A stretch of 64,000 bases of DNA, taken from contig CM025855.1 in the NCBI GenBank assembly GCA_003952965.2, positions 15,494,286 to 15,558,285 of the forward strand, written 5' to 3'. The translations under genes and the position numbers were made by a program. Every line of letters starts with the position of its first letter. The stretch's first letter is position 1. Shown here in pieces: positions 14,280 to 26,770 of the stretch. Under the pieces are notes generated by a model. The model had not been told where the DNA came from. It saw only the letters and a list, made by a program, of their open reading frames with translations, and did no database searches. This DNA is from Morella rubra. Its lineage: Eukaryota; Streptophyta; Magnoliopsida; Fagales; Myricaceae.

Positions 14280-16956
14280 CTACCGGATTCCAATAACAAT
14301 TACAAACATAATGTCAATACATCATTATATTATAACTAATCACAGTTTAAACCTAAACTATACACATTGCAGCATCAACACTATAATATAACGGTAGTAG
14401 CAGGTCGTAGCTCAGATTATTTACCTACAACTCAATTACATCTTCTCGCTTACAACTTTTATCTTTTACATTCAACGTCATAATCAAAATTTCTATATAT
14501 TCAGTTCTATTTTATTAAATTACATTATTCCACTTCATATTATTTACCAAAATCTAAACTAATCATAAAAATATTATATAATAAACAACTATAAACATCA
14601 TTAACTTATTTATTTACGAAACCATACATCCCATATAATTTTACAAAGGTTAAATATCCTAACTATTTAACATTACATTAGACATCTAGCATACGATCAA
14701 ATCCCTACCACCCAAACGCAATCCAATAAATAAACTCACTATGTCTAAATAATATTTTAGGAAGGATGACATTAAATTAGAAATCGCACTTACATAAAAC
14801 ATTACTTAATCATTAGCACACATCAAATTCATATTCATTATAATAATTAATTTTAATTATTATATAATAAGTATCCCCTAAACATTCACTACTATCCCCA
14901 GTATAAATATAATTTTGCATATCTATACTGCATTTGATTAACATATATCCAGCTTACCCCTAGATTAGTTTCAATCTTCATCACATATCCCTATGAATTT
15001 TCTGAATTTTTCAGAATCAATAAAAATCTTCACTAGATTATTATATTAAACCTTCACTTTTAGAACCACACCCACAAATCAAACGCCAATATAAAAAGTA
15101 TAAATTTATACTACATAATCGTTTTTCTTCTCAATACCAATTAAATTAGAACCACTTTAAGTACCAATTAACCACATACATCTTTATACTTTACTTTACT
15201 TTTCTTAATCTTATAAAGATATAATTTCTTAAAAGAATTTATTTAATCCATGAAACATTCTGTTAAAAAATAAAAAGTCATTTAACTTATAAGAGAATGT
15301 CTAAAAAATATGAGAGAAAACAAAGGGGACCTCATCTATATCACTATAAAATCCAAATTTTTCTCTTCCACCTTCTAAATACATCAATCTCAAACAGCTC
15401 ACTAAGATCATGATCTCAACTCAAATTTGTATCGAAAGTCCAACGCTTGATGCTAACAAACATTAACCACAGCGAAACTCCATCCATACCTCAACCTGCT
15501 TACGACTTACGTCTCACTCCTCTATCCCCGCAATCTCTTCCCTCATTCAGATAATCACCCGCCAGCCGTTTCAACCCCATATAGTATTTTCATGCACCCT
15601 ACCCCTCTATATTTTAAAAACCCCCTCTATCATTTCCCTTTGAAATCTTTAAATAGCCCACAACTTAGCTAATCCTCAATGCCCCTATCACAAAGTCATG
15701 CATTTTATTAAAAAATACCTAGTGTTTTAAAACCGACCATTCATTTACACCTAAAAAGGCGTTTATCAGTCCGAACTCATCAGCACCAAATTATCTGTTC
15801 AGTTTGATAAAAATCAATTACTAAAACTCATCCAAAACTTCAGTATTTAAACCCTCACAATCAACCCAATAAAAGTAGAGTCAAACAGGTTCCCCTCCCT
15901 CACCAACTCTCTTCGAGCTTTCTAAAAAATCAAAAAAATCTTATTCTGATCAGACATACATTGACCTCCCTACTTCATAACGTTTTTATAACCTGCCATC
16001 CCACCACAAAAACCACCAACAACGCATCTGTTGAAGTGCTACACTAACAATAACATATCGCTCCAATACGAGAATCAAACCACAACTAAGACACATGCCA
16101 ACCTGACACCCATTTTACGATGATTTTCAATACGAAAGATAACTCACCCCTCACAACTACTCAAGAAAAATTCACGATCCCGTAGCAACACGTCTTCTAT
16201 ATATCACCTCCCCAACACATTGCCTCGAATAATCAATAATCTAATAAATTAAGATTTAACACTTCAACCCAAATATGACTTGAGCTACAAGCCGTAAAAG
16301 ACATCTAGACTATACGGATAATTAACAGACGAATCATTTCATACATTACTTCCCCATATCTAACAACATACCTTCACTCCACAAACCAACAAAAAAAAAA
16401 ACAAATAAAGGACCTCTTGACAAACTTATATATAACTCCCATAAAAATAAAAAAATATGCCACACATACCTCCATTCACATTTCCCCAATCGTTCTATCT
16501 TAACCTCTTAACACAAAACTAACATTAACTCACCAAATACAGTCCAACAAACAAGAAACCCCAAAACCAAATCCTTCAAAAAAAACATAAACAGCGTACT
16601 ACCAGACCAACTCATCTCACACGAACAACAAACCTCAAAAAAAACCAATAACTCTACAAACAAAGATTTTAAAGCCTACCAACTTCCATTTCATGGTTTA
16701 AGATGAAACCGCCACTGATAATTCCCTAGACACCCCTAGACAATCCAATAAGAGCACTAAGACCCAGAAGTAAGTTGATCACCCTAAAATTTCACTAACA
16801 TCAACAAGAGAAAACCCCACACACGATACACCTCACACTCAAACATACCTTCCGTAAAACCATCACAATAAAGTATATACCAGCATCATCTCTAACAGAG
16901 AACTCAATCCCATCAGCATCATGCCCAACCCCCCTTCCGGGCATAATATCCATACA
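14280..16956. other. Strongly G-depleted, C-rich tract next to assembly gap
   Basis: About 2.7 kb in which G on the plus strand falls to about 5% in the lines I counted (for example none in 14521-14580, two in 16441-16500) while C stays near 20-25%. No open frame over 60 codons on either strand, no exon or TE protein recognised. Flanking sequence on both sides has normal G content. It ends at the run of Ns. Confidence 0.7.
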
Positions 16957-17056
16957 NNNNNNNNNNNNNNNNNNNNNNNNNNNNNNNNNNNNNNNNNNNN
17001 NNNNNNNNNNNNNNNNNNNNNNNNNNNNNNNNNNNNNNNNNNNNNNNNNNNNNNNN
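16957..17056. other. Assembly gap of 100 N
   Basis: Exactly 100 unknown bases, a conventional placeholder, so the true distance is unknown. It separates the PP2C remnant and G-poor tract from CNGC copy 1, and probably hides or replaces the upstream CNGC exons. Confidence 0.99.
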
Positions 17057-17058
17057 AG

Positions 17059-18499
17059 ACATATATACAGTTGGCGACTGAAACAGTTGAGAAGGTTAAG
17101 CAAAACATGAGAGAGAAAGCTCCAGCTATAAAGCTCTGGATGGACAAAAACCAGATCAAAGGCGATATGAAACAGCAGATCATGGACTGTGTAAAAAACA
17201 AGATGCAAAAAGGTTGTGCTTTTGATGAAAACCAACCGCTTCTTCACCTTTCCAAGGAACTCACAAAAAAGGAGATTAAACCCCCTTATCTGCTTCACCC
17301 TACTTATAAAGAAAGTAAGTCCTTTCGTTTGCTCTTTCCTTAATTTCGGATAAGATAAAACTCAACTCAATTAAAATAAGATTTTTTTTCTTGGAAGAAT
17401 ATGAAAAGCTGAAATAAAAAACTAAAAGTATGCCAAATAATATGTCAAATGAATAGCCAACATGATTGAGGATTCGCACTGTTAATTTTAGGTCTTATAA
17501 ATAGGTCGTTTTATCTTAATTATTTTTTCTCTCCTTTCCAACACTCTCTAATTCAATATTCTATATTTTCTACAAATGATAATCCTACCGAACTTTCTCT
17601 GCCTATGTACCACGTCTCCTCCATCCATTGGGGTAAAAAAAAAAAAGGCCTGTCAGGCACAGAAATGGAGCTACGCTTTCCCTGACATACGAGGCCGGAT
17701 GTACTCCTGTAGCCAATAACTAAATTACTAGTCGCATTAATCATCTTGCATGAACTCCATTTTGGCATCCCTTAATTTCCAAGATGGTTGACATTCTTTG
17801 CTTTGCAGAGTGCACAATTAATGTGTACAAATCCCAGAACTGGGTTGGACTGTGCAAGTTGTTTTAAGTAACTTTCTGACATTACATTTATCTCATTTTT
17901 AATCCTTCGGGTCGACTGTTCTCCTCTTCATTATCCTTTCTGGATTATTCGTAAAACAGGTGCCGCTTTTTGAAAAAGCAATTAATAAAGGTGAAGCCCT
18001 TCTGTTGAAGCCAAGCTGGGATTCTCTGTTGAAGTCGATCTGCGACGCTCTCAGGCCAAGGTACGGAAACGAGAACAGCTTCATTATTCGGGAAGGGGAA
18101 CCGCTTGATGAGATGCTCCTCCTCAATAGGGGCATTATATGCACCTACACAACTGATCAGAAAAACCAGACTGGGTGTCTTAAACCAGGCGACTTCTTTG
18201 GAGCAGAGCTTCTTGATTGGTTGTTGGAATCCCTTTCCTCATCCCACCCATCCAACCTTCGCTTCTCGAAGATGAATCTCAAATGCCTTACACAGGTCGA
18301 AGCTTTTTCTCTAAAGGCTAGGGACCTGAAGAATATAGAGTCTCGACACCGGATGAAAATTGCCAAACTTAGAGTACTATTCAACGCTGACATCCCTAAG
18401 GCTGAAAAGGAGCAGCTGGTAAGGACTACAGTATCATTCCTTCAAGAAATGAGGCGGAGCCGATGGTCCTTCTTAAGGAAGATATCGGCCCCCATATGA
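17059..18499 (+). pseudogene. CNGC copy 1: C-linker and cyclic nucleotide-binding exons, 5' half missing
   Basis: Cytosolic C-terminus of a plant cyclic nucleotide-gated cation channel. Exon 17059-17314 starts right after an AG, at the same point as in copy 3 (TYIQLATETVEK, then C-linker helices). The last exon, 17960-18499, opens VPLFEKAINKGEALLL and carries FIIREGEPLDEMLLLNRG and GDFFGAELLDWLL (phosphate-binding cassette), ending at TGA. In the first exon a run of five C (17281-17285) shifts the frame. Its other frame after this run matches the sibling copies (LICFTLL then IKK at the donor), so one base is extra, either a real lesion or a homopolymer error. Siblings have GEELL where this copy has GAELL, changing the first Glu of the cassette. 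Exons for S1-S6 are not found upstream. Called pseudogene because of the missing 5' half and frameshift; a gap artefact could explain both. Confidence 0.8.
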
Positions 18500-19563
18500 A
18501 TTTGCTCATCAAGTTGCTCAGTGAGCAACATCCGAAAATTTAGAGGGAATATCCTAACCTCTTGTATTCCTGTACCCATTCTCTCGAGCAACACTTCTTG
18601 GTTTTCATCCCAAATTGTGAGCTCTTTGGTAATGACAATGGTTATTTAGAAAAACAACAGTAATTATATGGTTATAGTACTTTCTGCGCTATAAGAGTGT
18701 ATTAAAACAACTTCACTGAAGGAGCAAGGATTTTCTACGCGCAACAGATCATATGATTGTTTCACAAAGCTATAACAATTTCCATCCACAACATAATTGT
18801 TCGAAGCAACACGATCACACTATAAGATTAAAAATCCTCGCTAATTACTATAGTAGAGCTCATATATGCCTATCAACACTTGTGCAATAATCACACAGTG
18901 CCTACTTTTCCACGTAGGAACAATTCCATATACCTGAAAAAAATTCAGCTAGACCGGACCCCCCCGCTAATAATTGACTAGGAAACCCAAATTCACTCTG
19001 CTGGAACCAGAGAATCACGAACCAACGCTGCTGAATTAAAGATGCAAGGCAAAGGCAGCTGAATGGATCTCTCACAAAAAGAATGCCATTTTAGTTTCGA
19101 AACAGACCGTGTATACATATGGTTTTTATTTTTTACAAATTTAAAAATTACTGTCTTATTTTTAATAAAATTTTAAAAAAAAACTGCTTAAGTTTCTAAA
19201 ATTGACAAATTATTGATTGGCCTTAGACCACTCTGTCGTGATAACGTGGCATATTAAATGTCAATACATATATAGGTTATGTGACAGTAGCGAGACCAGA
19301 CCGGGGCGAATAGAGAGCCGGGCCCCGATTGGCCACTGCACATCAAATGAATTTTATTTTTTTTAAGCCTTTTGCCTCCCATGAGCCCAGGCCCGCCCAA
19401 TCCCACAGCCCTGCCCAGGCTCGCCCCACAAGCCCTGCCCAGCCCGTAGCCCCAGGTCCCCAAGCCCTCAGCCCATGCGCGCCCAGTACAGAAATACAAA
19501 AATTTTAGTTGGATAACTCGCAAAAGCACCAAAAACTGAGGCTTGTGAGCTGCTGCACAGTAC
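18500..19563. other. Spacer downstream of CNGC copy 1
   Basis: AT-rich, no exon recognised. It ends with a GC-rich tract (about 19375-19490) of repeated GCCC and AGCCC words that stands out from its surroundings. Confidence 0.4.
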
Positions 19564-19850
19564 GGTATATACAAGTAATACCTTGCACGAGTGAGTGCAA
19601 CATTTGCCTTCTGCCAGTTGGAAAGGAAACCTACTTCACCATCCCCATTAGATCTCACCGTCGAGATTTTTATCAGATCTTCCTCTGCTCCATGGAACCC
19701 ATCAACGGTGCGGACACTCACGGTGAAGCCATCATCAGAATATGCGCTGTATTTTTGGACTTTCTGTTCAATTGCAAAAACTTGACCCTTAAATGGTGAT
19801 ATGACTCTCCTATATTGACTACCATCTTTGTCTCAACGAATTCTGTGGCA
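19564..19850 (-). pseudogene. SEN1/UPF1-type RNA helicase fragment
   Basis: Reads on the minus strand as the C-terminal helicase (AAA_12) region of plant SEN1-like superfamily 1 helicases: [19 protein letters not shown], then [20 protein letters not shown] and [20 protein letters not shown]. The last contains helicase motif VI (VALTRAR) and the first pieces are motif V (VDGFHG). Upstream, [12 protein letters not shown] sits in another frame just before VISPF, so one base has been lost or gained. Downstream the match stops at about 19564 and gives way to unrelated GC-rich sequence. No ATP-binding half is visible nearby. This is an isolated broken fragment of about 90 codons. Confidence 0.75.
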
Positions 19851-20590
19851 AAGACAGAAAAAGCTAAAGGTATTATATGGCAGACTTGAAAAGTTTTCTT
19901 TCAACAACTTTTTTATGGGCAAGATCATTAGGTAATGAGCAATAAATCATATGCCTAAAAAGATTTGTTAAGATCTCAGAGACAGCAGCAGCCTTCAACC
20001 GTATTCTTCAGACTGCGCCCAACACCAGATTCCTCCTTTCCATGAGCTATATTTATGAAGGATTAGGAGCCGTATATATGTTTCCCGCATCTAAAATCTG
20101 CTAATTATCATCAAACTTCTGTGCATAACATGTCTTAATCTAAGGAATTCATTCTTAACGTTTGATCATTTTAAGTTACTTTGTCTTTACTGAACTTTAT
20201 CTAGAAGATTTCTCAGCAATTAATCATATAATACTTAGAGATCAACTTCACACTTATATTTATGATATGAGCAATAATGATATTTTTTTTGGGCTTCAAA
20301 ATATTGAAGTCTTATTGTGAAGATGGTTGAGACAAGAAAACATACTCTATATTATTAGTTTATCTCCTTATTGAGTTGGTATTGATCTTACAAGTGTCTA
20401 AGACTATATATCCTCAAGTCAAGTACTCTCCTCTAGTAGCTCTAATTTTTATTTTTTCTGATAGCAGTATAGTACAATAATTTTTATCGTCTATCCCTCT
20501 AGTCTTTTTTTACTCTATAATTTTTACTCATAAACGTTTACTCTAAATGACTTTGTTCTCTCTTTGTTATCAGCCTCTAGTTATGACTTT
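19851..20590. other. Spacer, no recognised feature
   Basis: AT-rich sequence upstream of the foldback. No exon or element end is recognised. From about 20590 it joins sequence also found at 28015 and 29510. Confidence 0.35.
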
Positions 20591-20636
20591 CATCTAGAAT
20601 ATTTATGACTTGCATCTACAATATCTCCATTGCATC

Positions 20637-20638
<2 letters not shown>

Positions 20639-20674
<36 letters not shown>
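20639..20674. repeat. (TA)n microsatellite
   Basis: About 18 uninterrupted TA units just before the left arm of the foldback. The same flank elsewhere (28060) has only a few units, so the tract has expanded here. Confidence 0.9.
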
Positions 20675-20677
<3 letters not shown>

Positions 20678-20713
20678 CGTTAAAATCATACGACAAAGCC
20701 AATCTTTGCCAAT

Positions 20714-21218
20714 CTGTATTTTGTCCAAATCCCAATGTCGCTTGCGTGCTCCAGTTAGTCGGGTTCAACGCGCTGTAATATAATTAAACAATATATTTCA
20801 TTTCTATGTAATCTTATACATATTTGAAACTATTTCTTCTTAATTGATTTTCTAAGCTCCTCATACATATTTCTTTTTGCTTCAGTTATGAGTAAACGTT
20901 TTCCAGCGTCGGCGGCAGAACGGTACAAGTTTGTATCTTCCCTTTTTTTTTGGTCCTCCGGATGTGCTATGGTGTCTACATACCAAGCAACTGGCAGGCA
21001 GTGTACCGTTCTGCCGCTGACGCTGGAAAACGTATACTCATAACTAAAGCAAAGAAGAAATATGTATGATGAGCTTAGAAAAACAATTAAGAAGAAATAG
21101 TTTCAAATATGTATCAGATTACACGTAGAAATGGAATAAATTGTGTAATTATATGACAGTGCGTTGAACCTGACAAACTGGAGCACGCAAGCGACATTGG
21201 GATTTGGACAAAATACAG
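20714..21218. repeat. Foldback: 214 and 217 base arms around a 74 base loop
   Basis: The left arm 20714-20927 starts at CTGTATTTTGTCCAAATCCC and ends at GGCGGCAGAACGGTACA. The right arm 21002-21218 is its reverse complement with few mismatches and small indels. The left arm and the sequence before it (from about 20590) resemble the flank upstream of CNGC copy 3 (29510-30065), including TTTTGTCCAAATCCCAATG and the CAGCGTCGGCRGCA word. It is therefore a head-to-head duplication of CNGC 5'-flank sequence. A transcript through it would form a long hairpin. Confidence 0.9.
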
Positions 21219-22732
<1,514 letters not shown>

Positions 22733-22890
22733 GACGATTTCCCTCCGATCCAGTCCTTGCAGGCTTCAGTCTTGTGCTCCTCTTGTCCCCCCCAGTTAGG
22801 AGGGCGTGTTCGCTTGAGCTGAGGCAACGGGCTGCATGTCTTGCAGTTTCCCCTATTCCTCCACTCTCTACCCTTGTGAATAGTTTGGGA
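22733..22890 (+). repeat. Duplicated block, copy 1
   Basis: Matches 25387-25548 in the same orientation, for example AGGCTTCAGTCTTGTGCTYC and TAGGAGGG. It lies immediately before, and partly in, the first readable exon of CNGC copy 2. Confidence 0.75.
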
Positions 22891-23815
22891 GGAAAAGAGG
22901 AGCGGTGGGATAGGAGAACCAAACGAGGAGCAGATCTTTGGAGGTTCAGCAACCAACTCCCTAGTAACATGAGACGACAGATCCTGCACCACATAAAACA
23001 GATCTTGGAAGAAGAGAAAGTAATTGACGCAGAGAATCCGCTCTGTCATCTGCTCATAGATCTTAGAAAGAATATTAAGCGACATCTCCGTCTACCCATC
23101 CCAAAGAAAGTGAGTCTTTTATTTTATTTTTTTGCATATCTGTGAAGAAGTAACATGAATTATTAGAATGTGTGGAGGATAGTATATGATTAGTGGATTG
23201 GCCATTAGAGGTTGTTTTAGGTCTTGGAATTCGATTTCTCGGGTGTCAAAAGTGTTTCTTATTGTTCTTCTCGATTGTTCGTAAGCTAGGTACCAATGCT
23301 TGAACAAAACAGTGAGCTCTTGCAATTGATACGCAACAGTCTTGAGCCAGTTTACTCCAATAAGCCCAGCTGCATTTCACGCGAGAGAGAACCAGTTGAT
23401 GCGGTGCTTTTCATCATGCAAGGAATTGTTTGGAAATCCACAAGAAATGAATGCGAGGAAACCACTCTGTTTATCGGAAAAGGTGATTTTTGTGGAGAAG
23501 AACTTCTTGATTGGGGGCTCTGTTGGCGTGAAGAGTCAAGATTTGCGGCTGCAAATCTTGACAAGGCCTCCGTGTGTTTGTGATTCCCGTTCCGTGCTCA
23601 ACAGGCTCAAAGGGTCCTCTTCCCCAAGCCTATCCGACCGGTAAATCTCCACTGTGACTGTCGAAAACCGTACAAAAGTTTATGCGTTTGCTCTAATGGC
23701 CGACGACTTGAGGACTATTATTTCAAGGCGGCATGAAGCAACTTCTACTTTACAAGCAGCTTGGCGGGGCACAATTATGAAAAGAAGAACGTTTCAGCTA
23801 CAAGTTGGCTAGCCG
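22880..23815 (+). pseudogene. CNGC copy 2: decayed C-linker and cyclic nucleotide-binding region
   Basis: Only the 3' half of a channel gene is present. Exon about 22880-23109 encodes a C-linker (KRGADLWRFSNQLPSNMRRQ, then NIKRHLRLPIPKK) and ends at a good donor, phase 0, as in copy 3. The next exon opens at 23290 with VPMLEQNSELLQL, then AVLFIMQGIVW and GDFCGEELLDWGL, so the phosphate-binding cassette keeps both Glu. It stops early at 23581-23583. The tail resumes in another frame at about 23648 (STVTVENRTKVYAFALMADD) and ends with an IQ-like LQAAWRGTIMKRR at about 23812. No transmembrane exons are recognised upstream. A broken gene copy. Confidence 0.75.
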
Positions 23816-25386
23816 GAACAAAAAGTAGCTAGCAAGCTCACGGTGCTTCAATAGTGCCCCAACCGTTCGGTTCAGAAGTTCTTTGCTTTTAAGCTGATAA
23901 CTGAAACGAAAATAATGGGCTTGTTTGGAAGGTTCTCCAGTGACAGAGTTGCCACTTGTTTGAATTAAGAGTCAAGGAACGACGGATTTCTGTTGGTAAA
24001 TCCATCCAAACCTCACGAGCAAATGAACTCCGACAATCTTGCCCGATGGGCCGCTTCCTCTCTCCGGGGAGGGATGCATTCCCGAGTTGTCGAGGCTTCA
24101 CTGTCGTTATCCTTGGGTCTACGAGGGCTTTGATATCTTAGGCATTATTAGTCCCTTCGTATTTGAATCTCTATTTTAACAAAAAAAAAAAGTATGTTTG
24201 TGTATTTTAACTACTAATTTTTTTTAAAATATCTTCAACAGTTTTTCTATTTTAACAATTTATTTTTATTATTTTATTAAAATATTATTTTTTTAAAATT
24301 TTCTATTATTTTTTTAACATTTATTTTTTAAAATATTCATTTTATCGTAACGGTTATATTTTTAAATATTTATCTTATCCTAAAAAATCGAATTTTTAAA
24401 ATTTTATCTTTTTTTAACGGTCATATTTTTTAAATTTTGTTTTATTTCAACCGTCATATTTTTAAAATTTGATTATCTAAAAATAAAAAAAATATATATT
24501 ATTATTTTAATGAAAGAGAGAGAGAGAAAAATGAAAGAAAGAGAGAGAGTCTGAGTGGAAGAGAGAGAAAAATAAAAGAGAAATTATATTATTATTTTAA
24601 TATGAAGAAGTGAACAGTGGTTATCTAAAAATAGATAACTATTGTTTACTTGTTAAATTTTTTTGTTAACTTTTATTAAAATAGATAAACTGTAAAACAC
24701 ACATTTTTAATTATTTGACTATATTAATTCTCTATTTTAGTCAAAAAGTTAGAATAGATAACCTGTTAATAACACACTTAGCTGTTGCTTCTTTTCTTTT
24801 GTGTTTAGTTATTTGACTCTGTTTTATTTATCTCAGTCCGTTATGTTGATAAAAAAAAAAAAAAATAGGGGAACTCCATCAAAGTACATCCAATAATAAT
24901 TCAAAGTAAGGGCAAGAAGTGAGATTACTCGCGAGTGAATTGAACTTGACAATAATGTGAGGGAGAGAGGAAAAGGGGCAAAAAATAAATTGAGAATCAT
25001 ATTACTTGTATTTGGGGTTTATGGTGTGTGAGATCCGTCGTTCCTCCTCCTCCTTCTTTTTTTTCTCAATAATGCTCTTTATTGAAAATGGAAATAACAA
25101 TTACAAAACAGAGTTGGAATCACAGAGTAAAATGTTTGAACACAATATGTTTCTCTTCTTTCTTTCTTTTTTTGAACAATATGTTTCTCTTCAATTGCAC
25201 ACAATATGGGGATTTTCCGTAATTTTTGTGATCGAATTATACTGTACAATTTAAAAATAAATAACATTAAATTGTAGAGGATTCATCATCTATTTATTGT
25301 GCTAATTATCTCTTTCTGAATTATATTATACAATCCAAATAAAAATTATAGAGGATCATAATTTTGTTGGACAGAACATTTCCGTA
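23816..25386. other. AT-rich spacer
   Basis: 24180-24790 is very AT-rich with GA-rich tracts (about 24511-24560) and MITE-like texture but no clear terminal repeats. No coding exon is recognised. Confidence 0.3.
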
Positions 25387-25548
25387 GAAGATTTTCCTTT
25401 GATCCAGTGCTTTCAGGCTTCAGTCTTGTGCTTCTCTTGTCCTCTCCAATTAGGAGGGACCGTGTTCGCTTGAGATAGGTTGAGGGGCTGCAGGTCTTGC
25501 TGTTTCAGATACTCCTCCACCCTCTACTCTTTTGAATCTCGTTGGGAG
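25387..25548 (+). repeat. Duplicated block, copy 2
   Basis: Second copy of 22733-22890. It breaks off at a run of 18 G (25548-25565), at the point where copy 1 continues into the CNGC exon. Confidence 0.75.
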
Positions 25549-25638
25549 GGGGGGGGGGGGGGGGGAGGTGACAGGATGGGTTGAAGAGGAGCGGGCGGTG
25601 GACGAGATGCTTAGGCGAGTTTGGCATGCGTATCTTTT

Positions 25639-25820
25639 GGGGGTGTTTGTTTCCCCAATATTTTGGACATCAAAATTTCTAACAAAATAAACATATTCTA
25701 AAATTTTTAACTTTTACACATACACACTTCACTTTTTACAAATTCCAATAAATCTCAATTAAGTAAAGATTTTTAAAATTTTGAAAATATTTCCTAAAAT
25801 TTTAACAAACAAACCACCCC
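25639..25820. mobile_element. MITE, 182 bases, GGGG-TGTTTGTTT ends
   Basis: The left end GGGGGTGTTTGTTT and the right end (reverse complement GGGGTGGTTTGTTT) form imperfect inverted repeats. The interior is AT-rich without coding capacity. T-rich short flanks (TTT on both sides) may be the target duplication. The superfamily is not certain. Confidence 0.55.
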
Positions 25821-26770
25821 TTTGTGTTTTGGGCTATTGTAAAATGTCGTCTCGTCGCGGATGGATTTGACAGCGGTGAATTTGGTTGGCATGCGATGGG
25901 CTATTCAGTTTGGGGCCTGGGCTATACTGCCCTAGACTAGTCAAGGATAATTGATGGAATGTGGGTTCCATCTGAACCTGTGGTGACGTGTGTGGCTGTA
26001 ACGATTGGACACGGGATATGGGTGACGATGCGACTGGTTGAGCGGTCCTGTGACAAGGGCGAGGTGTAAATGCAGGGGCCTAAACTTGATGAGCTGACTG
26101 CTGAGCCCATCAGTACTCTTGGGCAATTGTCGTACTGAAGCAAAGAAAAAAAACAAAAGCTACGTGGAAAACATCGCTCAAACTTCAATTATTGTTCTAC
26201 TGTTGGCAGAAGAAATAAAAATCAGAGCTATCGGAGGAGACTTGATTTACGGATGGAGTTGGTCAAGGGTGAAAAGTTTAGGATCAGTTTGTAAATTTTA
26301 ACCATTTGAAATATTTAGGCATATAATTACACATTCCCTTTCTCTCTAAGTCTAAGCTAATACATATATATTTGAAACTAGATGCATGTCCGGCAATGTT
26401 TTCTTGGTCTGGGTACAGTTTTTCTGCACTGGAAAATGTTTTCTTTGTCTAATCCGTTTTCCATTTTTTTCATAAGAATCGAAATTCAAATTTTCATTGG
26501 AAGAAGTATACTTTGTGGGGTACTGGTCTACAAAGAGTTTGCAGGTTGATTCTTTATTTTAGACGTACTAAAACATTTTACAAGTTTAAGTGATGAACTG
26601 TAACATTTTTCAACGTTGTCGGTAGCCAAATGGGGAGAAGTTAAGTGATGTTTGATCCTAACTTTTCAATTGCTTAACATCAGTTGTGATTCTTTCAAAA
26701 GCAACAATGTGAAATTATAATGAAAAGAAGAATCTAGAACAGATCCAAGATCAGACATTTAAATACATAC
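25821..26770. repeat. Mosaic of duplicated CNGC-flank segments
   Basis: 25978-26085 matches 28195-28306. 26105-26290 matches 29320-29495 and, more weakly, 27455-27565. 26310-26680 matches 29672-30080. All are in the same orientation. The last segment ends in the same short word seen before the possible start region at 30055. No coding exon is recognised here. Confidence 0.7.

Noticed and set aside
16801-17343. Frames crossing the N run
   Set aside because: They join across unknown bases; only the part from 17059 is supported by homology to other CNGC copies.
19254-19563. C-terminal extension of the helicase-like frame
   Set aside because: After VALTRARYY the translation is Gly-rich and comes from the GC-rich tract; not part of a helicase.
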